Origin: Belnapia sp. F-4-1
GTDB lineage: Bacteria > Pseudomonadota > Alphaproteobacteria > Acetobacterales > Acetobacteraceae
Reading direction: 5' to 3'
Length of the DNA: 64,000 nt
Assembly: GCF_000802185.1 (NCBI RefSeq)
Contig: NZ_KN676113.1
Location: 3,866,349-3,930,348 of the forward strand
Below, one piece after another: positions 1 through 10,198 of this stretch. The position numbers were made by a program, and so were the translations under genes. The notes beneath the pieces are model-generated. The model searched no databases. It had not been told where the DNA came from and saw nothing but the letters and a program-made list of their open reading frames with translations. Each line of letters starts with the position of its first letter. The stretch's first letter is position 1.

Positions 1-1
1 G

Positions 2-133
2 GGACGAAATTTCCTGTTCTTCGCGCCGCATATCGCAGTGATCCCCTGCATCGGCATCTTCGCCATCGCGCTCGCCTTCAACCTGCTCGGGGATGCGCTG
101 CGCGATGCGCTCGACCCGCGGCTTCGTTTCTGA
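2..133 (+). CDS. dppC: Dipeptide/oligopeptide ABC transporter permease, C-terminal end (partial)
   Basis: Only the last 43 codons are in the window. They encode a hydrophobic helix followed by the sequence [16 protein letters not shown], the usual C-terminal end of DppC/OppC-type inner-membrane permeases. The reading frame enters from the left edge and stops at TGA 131-133, 10 bases before the binding-protein start. Position and strand fit the next four genes, which complete a peptide-type ABC importer. Which substrate the permease carries cannot be told from this fragment. Confidence 0.85.
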   Translation, partial: GRNFLFFAPHIAVIPCIGIFAIALAFNLLGDALRDALDPRLRF

Positions 134-143
134 GGAGAGGTCC

Positions 144-1727
144 ATGAAGCAGCTTCTTGCCGCCGCGCTGCTCGCCGTCTCGGCCGGCACCGCGCTCGCC
201 CAGCCGGCGCCGCGCAACACGCTGATCGTGCTGCGGGAGATCGACGCCGATAACTACGACCCGCCGCGCTCGACGGCGCGGGCGGCGGGCGAGAGCCTCT
301 ACATGATGAGCGATACGCTGGTCTCGCTCGACTGGGACATGAAGACGGTGAAGCCGGGGCTCGCGGAGCGATGGGAGGTCTCGCCGGATGGCAAGACCTA
401 TACCTTCCATCTGCGGCGCGATGTCACCTTCTGCGACGGCAAGCCCTTCACCGCGCGTGACGTGGTCTACACCATCAACCGCTGGCTCGACCCGGCGACG
501 CGGAGCCCGGTGCGCTGGCGGGCGGGGCCGGTGAAGGAGGTGCGGGCGGTCGATGACCACACCGTCGAGTACGAGCTGCGGGAGCCATACGGCGAGCTGC
601 TGTATCAGCTCAGCCTGTTCTTCGCTTCCATCGTCGATCAGGCGACGGTGGAGAAGCTGGGCGCGAATTTCGGCGTGCAGGGCTTCAACGGCACGGGGCC
701 CTATTGCTGGACGAGCTGGACGCCGCGGCAGGAGCTGGTGCTGACGCGCCATCCGAATTACCGCTGGGGGCCGCCGATCTACCGCAACCCTTCGCCGCAG
801 GTGGAGCGGGTGATCTGGCGCGTGGTGCCGGAGAGCCAAACGCGGCTCGCCGCCCTGCAGACGGGGCAGGCGGATGCGACGCAGTACATCCCGCCCATCG
901 CCATCAACCAGCTTCGGCAGATGACCAACATGGTCCGGATGTCGACGCAGGAGAACTATTTCTGGGACTATTTCGTCGGCTTCAAGGTGGACAAGCCGGT
1001 GATGAACGACCCGGCGGTGCGGCGGGCGATCAACCAGGCGGTCAACCGGGCGGCGATCGTGCAGGCGGTGTGGTTCGGCTCGGCGGTGCCGGCCGACAGC
1101 TACCTCAATCCGAATACCGCCGGCTATGACGCCGAAGCCGCGACGCTGGTGCCGCGCTACGACCCGGAAGCGGCGAAGCGGACGCTCGACGAGGCCGGCT
1201 GGCGGATGGGGCCGGACAATGTGCGGGTGAAGGACGGGCAGCGCGCCAGCTTCCTCACCTATGTCATCAACACGCAGCAGAGCCGGCAGGTGCTGGAGGC
1301 GATGCAGGCCGACCTGCGGCGCGTCGGCATCGAGATGAAGATTCAGATGTGGGATGCGACGGTCGGCTGGGGGCGGTTGGCGACGCAGGAATTCGACGCC
1401 TTCATGATGTCCTACCCCTATGTGACGGCGACGGATGGCTTCTCGCTTTATTTCGACAGTCGTAACCGGCCGACGCCGAACCGGATGAACTGGTCCGACC
1501 CGGCGACCGACCGGGCGCTGGAGCAGGCCAAGGTGGCGCTCGACCCCGCAGCGCGCCTGGCGGCGATCGCCGAGGCGCAGCGGCTGGTGACGGCTGCGAA
1601 TGTGTGGTTCCCGGTGGCACGGGAACAGCTCTGGGTCGCATCCTCGATGCGGGCCGAGGGCATCAGGGCGCATGGCATCTATGGCGTCGCCCTCTACAAG
1701 GGCCTCGATATCCGGCTGACCAGGTAA
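144..1727 (+). CDS. Family 5 extracellular solute-binding protein of a peptide-type ABC importer
   Basis: A 527-residue periplasmic binding protein (SBP_bac_5/DppA-OppA family). Translation from ATG 144 gives a clean Sec signal peptide (MKQLLAAALLAVSAG, predicted cut after TALA). The start is preceded by GAGGAGAGG, overlapping the dppC stop. An upstream in-frame start at 93 lies inside dppC and would bury the signal peptide, so 144 is preferred. The body has the family's typical length and phrases such as LAERWEVSPDGKTYTFHLRR and GTGPYCW. It would capture the ligand and hand it to the permeases. The amidohydrolase inside the operon suggests the ligand may be an amide or N-heterocycle rather than a peptide; that is inference. 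Confidence 0.93.
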   Translation: MKQLLAAALLAVSAGTALAQPAPRNTLIVLREIDADNYDPPRSTARAAGESLYMMSDTLVSLDWDMKTVKPGLAERWEVSPDGKTYTFHLRRDVTFCDGKPFTARDVVYTINRWLDPATRSPVRWRAGPVKEVRAVDDHTVEYELREPYGELLYQLSLFFASIVDQATVEKLGANFGVQGFNGTGPYCWTSWTPRQELVLTRHPNYRWGPPIYRNPSPQVERVIWRVVPESQTRLAALQTGQADATQYIPPIAINQLRQMTNMVRMSTQENYFWDYFVGFKVDKPVMNDPAVRRAINQAVNRAAIVQAVWFGSAVPADSYLNPNTAGYDAEAATLVPRYDPEAAKRTLDEAGWRMGPDNVRVKDGQRASFLTYVINTQQSRQVLEAMQADLRRVGIEMKIQMWDATVGWGRLATQEFDAFMMSYPYVTATDGFSLYFDSRNRPTPNRMNWSDPATDRALEQAKVALDPAARLAAIAEAQRLVTAANVWFPVAREQLWVASSMRAEGIRAHGIYGVALYKGLDIRLTR

Positions 1728-1739
1728 GGGAGAGAAACC

Positions 1740-3173
1740 ATGTCCGTCACGCTCATCCGCAATGCGGATATCGTCCTGGCCTGGGACGAGGCCAGGAAGC
1801 AGCATGTCTACATGCCGAATGGCGATGTCGCCTATGAGGACGGCAAGCTGCTCTTCGTCGGCCGCGACTATGCGGGGCCGGTGCATGAGACGATCAGCGG
1901 CTCCGGCATGATGGTGATGCCAGGGCTCGTCAACATCCATTCGCACCCGTCCTCGGAGCCGATGAACAAGGGCTTCACCGATGAGGTGGGGACGCCGGGG
2001 CTCTATAATTCCTCGCTCTACGAGTACCTGCCGATCTTCCGGCCCGATCCGGGAGCGGTGCATAGCTGCGTGAAGGTAGCGCTGTCGGAGCTGCTGCTCT
2101 CGGGCGTCACCACCGTCGCCGACCTGTCGATGGCGCATCCGGGCTGGCTCGACCTGCTGGCGGAGAGCGGCATGCGGGTCTGCATCGCGCCGATGTTCCG
2201 CTCGGCCCGGTGGTTCACCAAGAACGGGCATGTGGTGGAGTACGAGTGGGATGCCGCCGCCGGCGAGAAGGCGATGGCGGAGGCCTTCACCCTGGTCGAG
2301 CGCGCCGAGCAGCATGAGAGCGGGCGGCTCTTCGGCATGGCGGTGCCGGCGCAGATCGATACCTGCACGCCGGAGCTGCTGCGCGACAGCCATGACGAGG
2401 CGCGGCGGCGCGGCATCTCCTGGCAGATCCATGCAGCGCAGTCGGTCTCGGAATTCCACGAGATCACGCGGCGGCATGGCTTCACGCCGATCGGGTGGCT
2501 GCATGAGCAGGGCTTGCTCGATGAGCGGGCCATTATCGGGCATGGCATCTTCCTCGACGATCATCCCTCGACGCCCTGGCATACGCGGCGGGACCTCGAG
2601 ATCCTGGCGGAGACGGGGACGACCGTCGCGCATTGCCCGACCGTCTTCGCACGGCGGGGGATCACGCTGAAGCATCTCGGGCGGTACAAACGCTCGGGCG
2701 TGAACATGGGCCTCGGGACGGATACCTATCCGCACAACATGCTCGATGAGATGCGGCTCGCGGCCTATCTGGCTCGGACGCAGGCGACGGACCCGCGGAG
2801 CATTTCCACCACCGAGCTGTTCGAGGCGGCGACGGTCGGCGGGGCGAAGGCGCTGGGACGCGACGACATCGGGCGGTTGGCGGCGGGGTGCCGGGCCGAC
2901 TTCGTGCTGGTGGATGTGACGCATCCGCAGATGCGGCCGGCGCGGGACCCGGTGCGGAGCCTCATCTACGCCGCGGGCGATCGGGCGCTGCGCGCGGTCT
3001 ATGTCGATGGGCGGCAGGTGGTGAAGGATGGCGAGGTTCTGACCATGGACTACCCGGCCGCCGCCGCCGAGCTGCACGAGGCGCAGAAGCGCTGCGAGGC
3101 GGAGGTGCCGGAGCGCGACTGGGCGCATCGGCCGGCGGAGAAGATCGCGCCGCCGAGCTTCCTCTGGACGTGA
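1740..3173 (+). CDS. Amidohydrolase-superfamily deaminase/chlorohydrolase-like enzyme
   Basis: A 477-residue metal-dependent hydrolase of the amidohydrolase superfamily (TrzN/AtzB/SsnA-like branch). Visible metal-site elements in order are NIHSHP (His67 and His69), a later His in WQIHAAQS, His in IGHGIF, and the Asp of [10 protein letters not shown]. The C-terminal segment ([15 protein letters not shown]...[11 protein letters not shown]) is the usual small beta-sandwich closure of the family. It starts 12 bases after the binding protein behind GGGAGAG and its stop overlaps the ATPase GTG by four bases, so it is translated with the transporter. Likely role: first hydrolytic step on the imported compound. 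Substrate not identifiable from sequence. Confidence 0.88.
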   Translation: MSVTLIRNADIVLAWDEARKQHVYMPNGDVAYEDGKLLFVGRDYAGPVHETISGSGMMVMPGLVNIHSHPSSEPMNKGFTDEVGTPGLYNSSLYEYLPIFRPDPGAVHSCVKVALSELLLSGVTTVADLSMAHPGWLDLLAESGMRVCIAPMFRSARWFTKNGHVVEYEWDAAAGEKAMAEAFTLVERAEQHESGRLFGMAVPAQIDTCTPELLRDSHDEARRRGISWQIHAAQSVSEFHEITRRHGFTPIGWLHEQGLLDERAIIGHGIFLDDHPSTPWHTRRDLEILAETGTTVAHCPTVFARRGITLKHLGRYKRSGVNMGLGTDTYPHNMLDEMRLAAYLARTQATDPRSISTTELFEAATVGGAKALGRDDIGRLAAGCRADFVLVDVTHPQMRPARDPVRSLIYAAGDRALRAVYVDGRQVVKDGEVLTMDYPAAAAELHEAQKRCEAEVPERDWAHRPAEKIAPPSFLWT

Positions 3174-4138
3174 GCGGGGAGGCGATCCTTCGCATCGAGG
3201 GACTGCGGACGCGCTTCGGCGCTGCCGCGGCGGTCGATGGTGTCGATCTGGAGCTGGAGCGGGGGCGGACGCTCGGCATCGTCGGCGAGAGCGGCTGCGG
3301 CAAGTCGGTGCTGTCGCTCTCGGTGATGGGGCTGGTGCCGAGGCCGGGGTGCGTCGATGCGGGGCGGGTGGTGCTGGAGGGGCGCGATCTGTTGACGCTC
3401 CCGCCCGGGGAGATGCGGCGGGTGCGGGGCGGGCAGGTTGCCATGATCTTTCAGGAGCCGATGACCTCGCTCAATCCGGTGCACAGCATCGGCGCGCAGA
3501 TCGTCGAGGCGATGCGGGCGCATGAGCCGGGGGCACGGGATTTGCGCGGGAGGGCGATCGAGGCGTTGCGGCGGGTGCGGATTCCGTCGCCGGAGCGGCG
3601 CTTCGAGGAGTATCCGCATCAGCTCTCGGGGGGCATGCGGCAGCGGGTGATGATCGCCATGGCGCTGGCCTGCAATCCGCGGGTGCTGATCGCCGATGAG
3701 CCGACGACGGCGCTCGACGTGACGGTGCAGGCGCAGATCCTCGACCTGCTACGGGCGCTGCAGGCGGAGACGGGGATGGCGATCATCCTCATCACGCATG
3801 ATCTCGGCGTGGTCGCCGAGATGGCCGATGAGGTGGCGGTGATGTATGCGGGGCGGGTGGTGGAGCGGGCGCCGGTCGCTGCGCTGTTCGACGATCCGCA
3901 GCATCCCTATACGATCGGGCTGCTCGGCTCCGTGCCGCGGCTGGATGAGGACAGGGCGCGGCTGCTGGCGATCGAGGGGAGCGTGCCGCCGCCCTTCGCG
4001 CTGCCGCCGGGGTGCCGGTTTGCGCCGCGTTGTCCGTTTGCCGTCGAGGCCTGCCGGGAGGAGGTGCCGGTGTTGCGCGACATCGGGCTGGCGCATGGCG
4101 TTGCCTGTATCCGGGCGCCGGTGGAGCTGGCGGCGTGA
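3170..4138 (+). CDS. dppD: Peptide-type ABC transporter ATP-binding protein (DppD-like)
   Basis: A 322-residue ATPase. The start is GTG 3170, overlapping the previous TGA as GTGA; the open frame extends further upstream but only through the amidohydrolase gene. Walker [10 protein letters not shown]-loop [10 protein letters not shown], signature LSGGMRQRV, Walker B VLIADEPT and H-loop LITHD are all present. The C-terminal oligo_HPY region with clustered cysteines ([14 protein letters not shown]) is typical of DppD/OppD subunits. It pairs with the next gene as a heterodimeric ATPase on the cytoplasmic face of the importer. Confidence 0.93.
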   Translation: MSGEAILRIEGLRTRFGAAAAVDGVDLELERGRTLGIVGESGCGKSVLSLSVMGLVPRPGCVDAGRVVLEGRDLLTLPPGEMRRVRGGQVAMIFQEPMTSLNPVHSIGAQIVEAMRAHEPGARDLRGRAIEALRRVRIPSPERRFEEYPHQLSGGMRQRVMIAMALACNPRVLIADEPTTALDVTVQAQILDLLRALQAETGMAIILITHDLGVVAEMADEVAVMYAGRVVERAPVAALFDDPQHPYTIGLLGSVPRLDEDRARLLAIEGSVPPPFALPPGCRFAPRCPFAVEACREEVPVLRDIGLAHGVACIRAPVELAA

Positions 4139-5181
4139 CGGCGCCGCTGCTGGAGCTCGAGGGCGTCGCGCGGCACTGGCCGGTGAAGGGCGGCGTCGTC
4201 AGGGCGGTGGATGGGGTGTCCTTCGCGCTCGCACGGGGGGAGACGCTGGCGCTGGTCGGCGAGAGCGGGTGCGGGAAGTCCACCACGGCGCGGCTGGCGC
4301 TCAGGCTGATCGAGCCGACGGCGGGCCGCGTCAGGATCGACGGGGCGGATACCACCGGGCTGTCGGGTGGGGCGCTCAGGCGGATGCGGCGGCGGGCGCA
4401 GATCATCTTCCAGGATCCCTTCGCCAGCCTCAATCCGCGGCTCTCGGTGGGGGAGGCGATCGAGGAGCCGCTGATCGTCCATGGCATCGGCGACAAGGCG
4501 AGCCGGGCGGCGCGGGTGCGGGAGCTGCTGGGGCTGGTGGGGCTGGCCGAGTGGCAGGCGGGGCGGTTTCCGCATGAGTTCAGCGGCGGGCAGAGGCAGC
4601 GCATCGGCATCGCGCGGGCGCTGGCGGTGCAGCCGGAGTTGATCATCTGCGACGAGCCGGTCTCGGCGCTGGATGTGTCGATCCAGGCGCAGGTGGTCAA
4701 CCTGCTGAAGGATTTGCAGGCGCGGTTCGGCCTCGCCTATCTCTTCATCGCGCATGACCTGGCGGTGGTGAAGCACATGGCGGACCGGGTGGCTGTCATG
4801 TATCTCGGGCGCATCGTGGAGGTTGCGGAGACGCGGCGGTTGTTCGCCGATCCGCGGCATCCCTATACGCGGGCGCTGCTGGCGGCGATCCCCCGCCCCG
4901 ATCCGCGGCGGCGGGGGATGGTGACGCCGCTTGGGGGGGATGTGCCGAGCCCACTCAATCCGCCCTCGGGCTGCCGCTTCCATACGCGTTGCCCGTTGGC
5001 GCAGGCCATTTGCCGCGAGGTGGAGCCGCCGGCGCTGGAGGTGGCGCCGGGGCATCGCAGCGCCTGCCATTTCGCGGCCGAGCTGCCGCCGGTGGAGCGG
5101 GTGGCGGAGGGTGGGCTGTCGCCGGTCGCGGCGCGGCGCCTCGCCCTGTTCGGTCAGTCGGCGCCGAGCACCTTGACGTAG
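4135..5181 (+). CDS. dppF: Peptide-type ABC transporter ATP-binding protein (DppF-like)
   Basis: A 348-residue ATPase beginning at GTG 4135, again overlapping the upstream stop as GTGA. It carries Walker [19 protein letters not shown], signature FSGGQRQRI, Walker B IICDEPV and H-loop FIAHD, plus the oligopeptide C-terminal cysteine segment ([14 protein letters not shown]). Together with the previous gene it powers the importer. Its last 28 bases overlap the 3' end of phaC on the other strand, so the two transcripts converge and are partly complementary. Confidence 0.93.
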   Translation: MTAPLLELEGVARHWPVKGGVVRAVDGVSFALARGETLALVGESGCGKSTTARLALRLIEPTAGRVRIDGADTTGLSGGALRRMRRRAQIIFQDPFASLNPRLSVGEAIEEPLIVHGIGDKASRAARVRELLGLVGLAEWQAGRFPHEFSGGQRQRIGIARALAVQPELIICDEPVSALDVSIQAQVVNLLKDLQARFGLAYLFIAHDLAVVKHMADRVAVMYLGRIVEVAETRRLFADPRHPYTRALLAAIPRPDPRRRGMVTPLGGDVPSPLNPPSGCRFHTRCPLAQAICREVEPPALEVAPGHRSACHFAAELPPVERVAEGGLSPVAARRLALFGQSAPSTLT

Positions 5182-6968
5182 CTGCCGGGTGCGTCCTCGA
5201 GCGCCGGCAGGGCGCCGGAGCCGGGGATGCGGGCGGGGACCTGCTCCTTGGCGCCCTTGTCCTGCGCGGTGATCCAGCGGTGCCAGTCGGGCCACCAAGA
5301 GCCGGCGAGTTCGGTCGCGGTCTCGAACCATTGCTCCGGGTCGGGCGGCAGGCTGTCATTCACCCAGTGGCTGTACTTGCCGCTGCCGGGCGGGTTGACG
5401 ACGCCGGCGATATGGCCGGAAGCGGCGAGGACGAAGCGGATCGGGCCGCCGTAGATCTGCGTCGCGCGGTAGGTGGATTTCCAGGGCGCGATGTGGTCCT
5501 CGCGCGTCGAGATGAGGTAACTCGGCGTCTTGATCTTGCGCAGGTCGATCTTCACGCCGAGCAGCTCAAGCTCGCCGGGTTTCACCAGGTCGTTCGCCTG
5601 GTACATGCGGCGGAGATAGAAGCTGTGCATCTTCGCCGGCATCCGCGTGGAATCGTCGTTCCAGTAGAGCAGGTCGAAGGGGAAGGGCTCCTGGCCGAGC
5701 AGGTAGTTGTTGACGACGAAGGACCAGATCAGGTCGTTGGCGCGGAGCATGTTGAAGGTCGTCGCCATCTCGCGCCCCTCGAGATAGCCGCGCTGCTGCA
5801 TCTTCTCCTCGAGGCCGCGGAGCTGCTCCTCGTCGATGAAGACGCTGAGCTCGCCGGCTTCCTCGAAATCGGTCATCGTGACGAAGTAGGTGGCGGTCTT
5901 GACGCGTGTGTCGCGCTTGGCGGCCATATGGGCGAGCGTCGTCGCCAGCAGCGTGCCGCCGAGGCAGTAGCCGATGGCGTTGACCTGGCGCTCGCCGGTC
6001 GCCTGCTCGATGGCGTCGAGCGCGGCGTAGACGCCCTCGCGCATGTAGTCGTCGAAGCCTTTCTCGGCCAGGTGCTCGTCAGGGTTCACCCAGGAGACGA
6101 CGAAGACGGTGTGGCCCTGGTCCGTCGCCCATTTGACGAAGGAGTTCTTCGGCCGCAGGTCCAGGATGTAGAACTTGTTGATCCAGGGCGGGAAGATGAC
6201 TAGGGGGCGCTTCAGCACCGTCTCCGTCGTCGGGGCGTACTGGATGAGCTGCATCAGGTCGTTCTGGTAGACGACCTTGCCGGGCGTGACCGCGATGTTC
6301 TCGCCGACGCGGAACTTGCTGTCATCCGTCATGCGGATGCGGAGCTTCCCCTTGCCGCGCTCGAGGTCCGCGAGGAGGTGGGAGAGGCCCTTCAGCAGGT
6401 TCTCACCGCCCGTCTCGGCGGTCTTGCGCAGCACCTCCGGGTTGGTCAGCAGGAAGTTCGACGGGCTCATCGCATCGACGAATTGCCGCGTGTAGAAGTC
6501 GACCTTCTGCGCGGCCTTCTGGTCGAGGCCCTCGACGCTGCCGACGACGGTCTGGAAGTAGCGGGCGGAGAGCAGGTAGCTCTGCTTGATGAAGTCGAAG
6601 ACTTCGTTCTCGCGCCAGGCCTCGTCCTTGAAGCGGCGGTCCTTCGGGTCCTCGGCGATGACGGGTGCGGCGGCCTCGCCAAGCATGCGGCGCGCGGTGT
6701 TCTGCCAGAGGGTCAGGTAGTCCTGCCAGAAGCCGAGCTGCGCCTGGACCAGGCTCGCCGGGTTGGCCATCAGCCGCGTTGTCATCTCGAGGAAGGCGCC
6801 GCCGATGTTCAGCGGATCCGGCACGGCGCCGGTGCCGTCCTGCTGGCGCTTGAGGAAGTCGGCGACGATCCGCTGGCCGCGCTCGGCGACCTCGGACATG
6901 GTGCGGGTCACCAGCGCCGGGTCGGGCAGCCGGAATTGGTTGCTTTCGGTGATCTTTTCGTCGGCCAT
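5154..6968 (-). CDS. phaC: Class I poly(3-hydroxyalkanoate) synthase
   Basis: A 604-residue enzyme that polymerises (R)-3-hydroxyacyl-CoA into PHA granules. Length matches class I PhaC. The lipase-like box GYCLGG carries the catalytic cysteine (Cys335); PhaC hallmarks include [22 protein letters not shown], the DHI stretch of REDHIAPW, and [10 protein letters not shown] with the catalytic histidine. The C-terminal WWPDWHRWI is also typical. It starts at ATG 6968. No phaA/phaB, phasin or phaR gene is nearby, so it stands alone, as is common in Alphaproteobacteria. Its 3' end overlaps dppF by 28 bases. Confidence 0.97.
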   Translation of the reverse strand: MADEKITESNQFRLPDPALVTRTMSEVAERGQRIVADFLKRQQDGTGAVPDPLNIGGAFLEMTTRLMANPASLVQAQLGFWQDYLTLWQNTARRMLGEAAAPVIAEDPKDRRFKDEAWRENEVFDFIKQSYLLSARYFQTVVGSVEGLDQKAAQKVDFYTRQFVDAMSPSNFLLTNPEVLRKTAETGGENLLKGLSHLLADLERGKGKLRIRMTDDSKFRVGENIAVTPGKVVYQNDLMQLIQYAPTTETVLKRPLVIFPPWINKFYILDLRPKNSFVKWATDQGHTVFVVSWVNPDEHLAEKGFDDYMREGVYAALDAIEQATGERQVNAIGYCLGGTLLATTLAHMAAKRDTRVKTATYFVTMTDFEEAGELSVFIDEEQLRGLEEKMQQRGYLEGREMATTFNMLRANDLIWSFVVNNYLLGQEPFPFDLLYWNDDSTRMPAKMHSFYLRRMYQANDLVKPGELELLGVKIDLRKIKTPSYLISTREDHIAPWKSTYRATQIYGGPIRFVLAASGHIAGVVNPPGSGKYSHWVNDSLPPDPEQWFETATELAGSWWPDWHRWITAQDKGAKEQVPARIPGSGALPALEDAPGSYVKVLGAD

Positions 6969-7077
6969 GGCGCATCCTAGCCCTTGGGGCTATGCCATCC
7001 AACCCCGCTGCTGGCGCAGGGTTGCTTCCCTGTCAACCGGTTCCGGGCTAGTGCTTCGGCCGGATGGAGGCCGGATG

Positions 7078-7584
7078 ATGCGGAGCGTGCGGGCGGGGGT
7101 GCTGCTGGTCCTGATGCTCGGCGGATGCACCGTGCCGAAGGATGTCAATCCGGTGGCGATCTATCGCCGGATCTCGGGCGAGGATGATGCGAACCGGCCC
7201 GCGCCGCCGGGGATGGACCGGCCGCGACCGAACCTCGCCAGCGTGCCGCCACGGCCGGAGCGGCCGCCGCCCGAGGTGCGGGATGCCGTCTCCGCCGCGC
7301 TGGCCGCCGACCGGGAGCGCTCGCGTGAGGCGTTGGCGCCGCGCGCCGCGCCGGCGCGGTTCGGGACAGCCTCGCCGGGCGACCCCACGATTCCGGCTGC
7401 GCCGCCGCCGCGGGCCTCGCTCGCCGGGGCGCCCTCCGTGCCCTGGAGCGAGGGCGCGCCGCGGCGTGGCCGGGCCGCGCCCTTGGTACCGGAGGAGCCT
7501 GCGGCGCCGGCGATGCCGGATCTCGCCCCGGCGCCGCCGCCGCCCGACCTGCTCGGAGCGCCACCGCCGCCGCCGCGGCTTTGA
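7078..7584 (+). CDS. Proline-rich predicted lipoprotein, unknown function
   Basis: A 168-residue protein with a lipoprotein signal peptide, MRSVRAGVLLVLMLGGC, whose LGGC lipobox places Cys17 at the mature N-terminus. The rest is disordered-looking and rich in Pro, Ala and Arg (PAPPPPDLLGAPPPPPRL at the end). ATG 7078 is seven bases after GGAGG (7066-7070); ATG 7075 is the alternative and adds one Met. It is transcribed away from phaC, and its stop lies 89 bases before alaC. Family not recognised; outer-membrane anchoring is inferred from the lipobox. Confidence 0.7.
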   Translation: MRSVRAGVLLVLMLGGCTVPKDVNPVAIYRRISGEDDANRPAPPGMDRPRPNLASVPPRPERPPPEVRDAVSAALAADRERSREALAPRAAPARFGTASPGDPTIPAAPPPRASLAGAPSVPWSEGAPRRGRAAPLVPEEPAAPAMPDLAPAPPPPDLLGAPPPPPRL

Positions 7585-7673
7585 CCTCGCCGGGAGCCTC
7601 GCGGGCGCCGGCGCAAACGGCTATAGGGGCGGACCGGGTGGCTGCAAGGCCCGGCGCAACCCCGATCGGACCC

Positions 7674-8900
7674 ATGTCGATGACCGAGGAATTCCACCGC
7701 ATCCGCCGCCTGCCGCCCTATGTCTTCGCGGAAGTGAACGCCGCCAAGGCCCGGGCCCGAGCAGCCGCGGAGGACATCGTGGACCTCGGCATGGGCAATC
7801 CGGACAGCCCGACCCCGCCGCATATCGTCGCCAAGCTGGTCGAGGCGGTGCAGGACCCGCGGACGCATCGCTACTCCATGTCGAAGGGCATCCCAGGGCT
7901 GCGGAAGGCCTTGGCCGGCTACTACAAGCGGCGCTTCGGAGTCATCCTCGACCCGGAGCGGGAGGTGGTGGCAACGCTCGGCAGCAAGGAGGGGCTGGCC
8001 AACCTGGCGCAGGCGATCTCCTCGCCGGGCGATACGATCCTGGTGCCGAACCCGTCCTACCCGATCCATCAGTTCGGCTTCATCATCGCCGGGGCCTCGG
8101 TGCGCAGCCTTCCCTGCACGCCGGATGACGAGATGCTGGCGGCGATCGACCGGGCCGTCAGGCATTCGGTGCCGAAGCCGACCGCCGTGATCGTCAATTT
8201 TCCGTCCAATCCGACGGCGCATCTGGCGAGCATCGAATTCTACCGGGACCTCGTGGCGCTCTGCCGGCGGCATGAGTTGTTCATCCTCTCCGACCTCGCC
8301 TATGCGGAGCTTTATTTCGGCGAGACGCCCCCGCCTTCCGTGCTGGAGGTCCCGGGGGCCAAGGAGGTGACGGTGGAGTTCACCTCGCTGTCGAAGACCT
8401 ACAACATGCCGGGCTGGCGCATGGGCTTCGCGGCCGGCAACGAGCGGCTGATCGAGGCGCTGACGCGGGTGAAGTCCTACCTGGATTACGGCGCCTTCGC
8501 GCCGATCCAGATCGCGGCGACGGCGGCGCTCAACGGGCCGCAGGATACCGTCGCCGAGATGCGGCGGCTCTACCGCGAGCGGCGCGACCTGCTGGTGAAG
8601 GGGCTGCGGCAGGCGGGGTGGGAGACGCCCTCGCCGGACGGGTCGATGTTCCTTTGGGCGCCGATCCCGGAGCGGTTCGGGCATCTGGGCAGCGTCGAGT
8701 TTAGCAAGCTGCTGCTGGCGCGGGCGAAGGTGGCGGTCGCGCCGGGGCTCGGCTTCGGCGAGCATGGCGATGGGCATGTGCGGATCGCGCTGGTCGAGAA
8801 CAACCAGCGCATCCGGCAGGCGCTGCGGGGCATCCGCAGCTTCCTCCAGGGCGACAACCTTGGGCCGGTGGCGGGCGAGAAGGAGCAGGTTTCGGCATGA
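7674..8900 (+). CDS. alaC: PLP-dependent aminotransferase, alanine transaminase AlaC type
   Basis: A 408-residue class I/II fold-type I aminotransferase. The opening MTEEFHRIRRLPPYVFAEVN and DLGMGNPDSPTP are characteristic of the AlaC/LL-diaminopimelate-aminotransferase-like group. The PLP lysine is Lys241 in SLSKTYNMPGWRMG, and the phosphate and carboxylate residues are in place. ATG 7674 is chosen because homologues begin here; ATG 7680 is possible, and the open frame before it is unlike a protein. The gene overlaps hom by ATGA. Expected reaction: pyruvate/glutamate transamination to alanine and 2-oxoglutarate. The alaC-hom-glpX-recJ order is common in Alphaproteobacteria. Confidence 0.9.
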   Translation: MSMTEEFHRIRRLPPYVFAEVNAAKARARAAAEDIVDLGMGNPDSPTPPHIVAKLVEAVQDPRTHRYSMSKGIPGLRKALAGYYKRRFGVILDPEREVVATLGSKEGLANLAQAISSPGDTILVPNPSYPIHQFGFIIAGASVRSLPCTPDDEMLAAIDRAVRHSVPKPTAVIVNFPSNPTAHLASIEFYRDLVALCRRHELFILSDLAYAELYFGETPPPSVLEVPGAKEVTVEFTSLSKTYNMPGWRMGFAAGNERLIEALTRVKSYLDYGAFAPIQIAATAALNGPQDTVAEMRRLYRERRDLLVKGLRQAGWETPSPDGSMFLWAPIPERFGHLGSVEFSKLLLARAKVAVAPGLGFGEHGDGHVRIALVENNQRIRQALRGIRSFLQGDNLGPVAGEKEQVSA

Positions 8901-10180
8901 GCAAGCCCCTCTCGATCGGCATCGCGGGACTTGGGACGGTCGGCGCGGGCGTGCTGAAGCTGCTCGCGGAGAATGGCGACATCGTTGCGGCGCGGGCGGG
9001 GCGGCCGGTCACGGTGGGCGCCGTCTCGGCGCGGACGCGGGGGCGGGACCGGGGCGTGGCCCTCGATGCGCTGCGCTGGCATGACGACCCGGTGGCGCTG
9101 GCGGGCGATCCGGGCGTCGACGTCGTCGTCGAGCTGATCGGCGGGAGCGACGGGCCAGCCCGCGCCTTGGTCGAGGCCGCCATCGCCGCCGGGAAGCCGG
9201 TGGTGACCGCCAATAAGGCGCTGCTCGCAGTGCATGGCGCGGCGATTGCCGAGATGGCGGAAGCGCACCGTGTGCCGCTGGCCTTCGAGGCGGCCGTCGC
9301 GGGCGGCATCCCGGCGATCAAGGGGCTGCGCGAGGGGCTGGCGGCCAACCGGCTGAAGCGCGTGGCGGGGATCCTCAACGGCACCTGCAACTACATCCTC
9401 ACCACCATGCGCGAGCAGGGCAGGGAGTTCGGCGACGTGCTGGCCGAGGCGCAGGCGCTCGGCTATGCGGAGGCGGACCCCTCCTTCGACATCGACGGGG
9501 TGGACGCGGCGCATAAGCTGGCGATCCTTGCGGCGCTCGCCTTCGGGCGGCCGGTGGATTTCGACGCGGTGCATGTCGAGGGCATCCGCGAGGTGACGGC
9601 GATGGATATCGCCTTCGCCGGGGAGCTCGGCTACCGGATCAAGCTGCTCGGCATCGCCGGGCGGGACGAGGCGGGCATCTCGGCGCGGGTGCATCCCTGC
9701 ATGGTGCCGGTGGCCGCGCCCATCGCGCGGGTGGATGGCGTGTTCAATGCCGTCGTTGCCGAGGGCGACTTCGTCGGGCGGGTCATGCTCGAGGGGCGCG
9801 GGGCAGGGGCAGGGCCGACGGCGAGCGCGGTCGTCGCCGACCTCATCGACATCGCGCGTGGGCGGCACACGCCGGTCTGGGGCGGCGCCTTGGACGCGGC
9901 GTCGGCGGTGCCGATGGAGCGGCATCGCGGCGCCTATTACCTGCGGCTGATGGTGCTCGACCGGCCCGGCGTCATCGCGGATGTGACTGGTATCCTGCGC
10001 GACGGGGCGATCAGTCTGGAATCGATGCTGCAACGCGGGCGGGCGCCGGGCGAGGCGGTGCCCGTCGTGCTCACCACGCATGATTGCGAGGAGGCGGCGA
10101 TGCGGGCCGCCCTCGACCGGATCGCCGGGCTGGATGCGGTGCTGGAGAAGCCGGCGCTCATTCGCATCGAAGCGCTTTAA
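8897..10180 (+). CDS. hom: Homoserine dehydrogenase
   Basis: A 427-residue cytoplasmic enzyme reducing aspartate semialdehyde to homoserine for Thr/Met/Ile synthesis. It has an N-terminal NAD(P) fold (GIAGLGTVGAGVLKLL), the linker VVTANKALLA, the catalytic region with GILNGTCNYIL and EAQALGYAEADPSFDIDG, and a C-terminal ACT domain (YYLRLMVLDRPGVIADVTGIL) typical of feedback-regulated forms. ATG 8897 overlaps the alaC stop. glpX follows after 18 bases with its own GGGAGAAG ribosome site, so the run is probably one transcript. Confidence 0.97.
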   Translation: MSKPLSIGIAGLGTVGAGVLKLLAENGDIVAARAGRPVTVGAVSARTRGRDRGVALDALRWHDDPVALAGDPGVDVVVELIGGSDGPARALVEAAIAAGKPVVTANKALLAVHGAAIAEMAEAHRVPLAFEAAVAGGIPAIKGLREGLAANRLKRVAGILNGTCNYILTTMREQGREFGDVLAEAQALGYAEADPSFDIDGVDAAHKLAILAALAFGRPVDFDAVHVEGIREVTAMDIAFAGELGYRIKLLGIAGRDEAGISARVHPCMVPVAAPIARVDGVFNAVVAEGDFVGRVMLEGRGAGAGPTASAVVADLIDIARGRHTPVWGGALDAASAVPMERHRGAYYLRLMVLDRPGVIADVTGILRDGAISLESMLQRGRAPGEAVPVVLTTHDCEEAAMRAALDRIAGLDAVLEKPALIRIEAL

Positions 10181-10198
10181 GAGACAAGGGAGAAGAGC

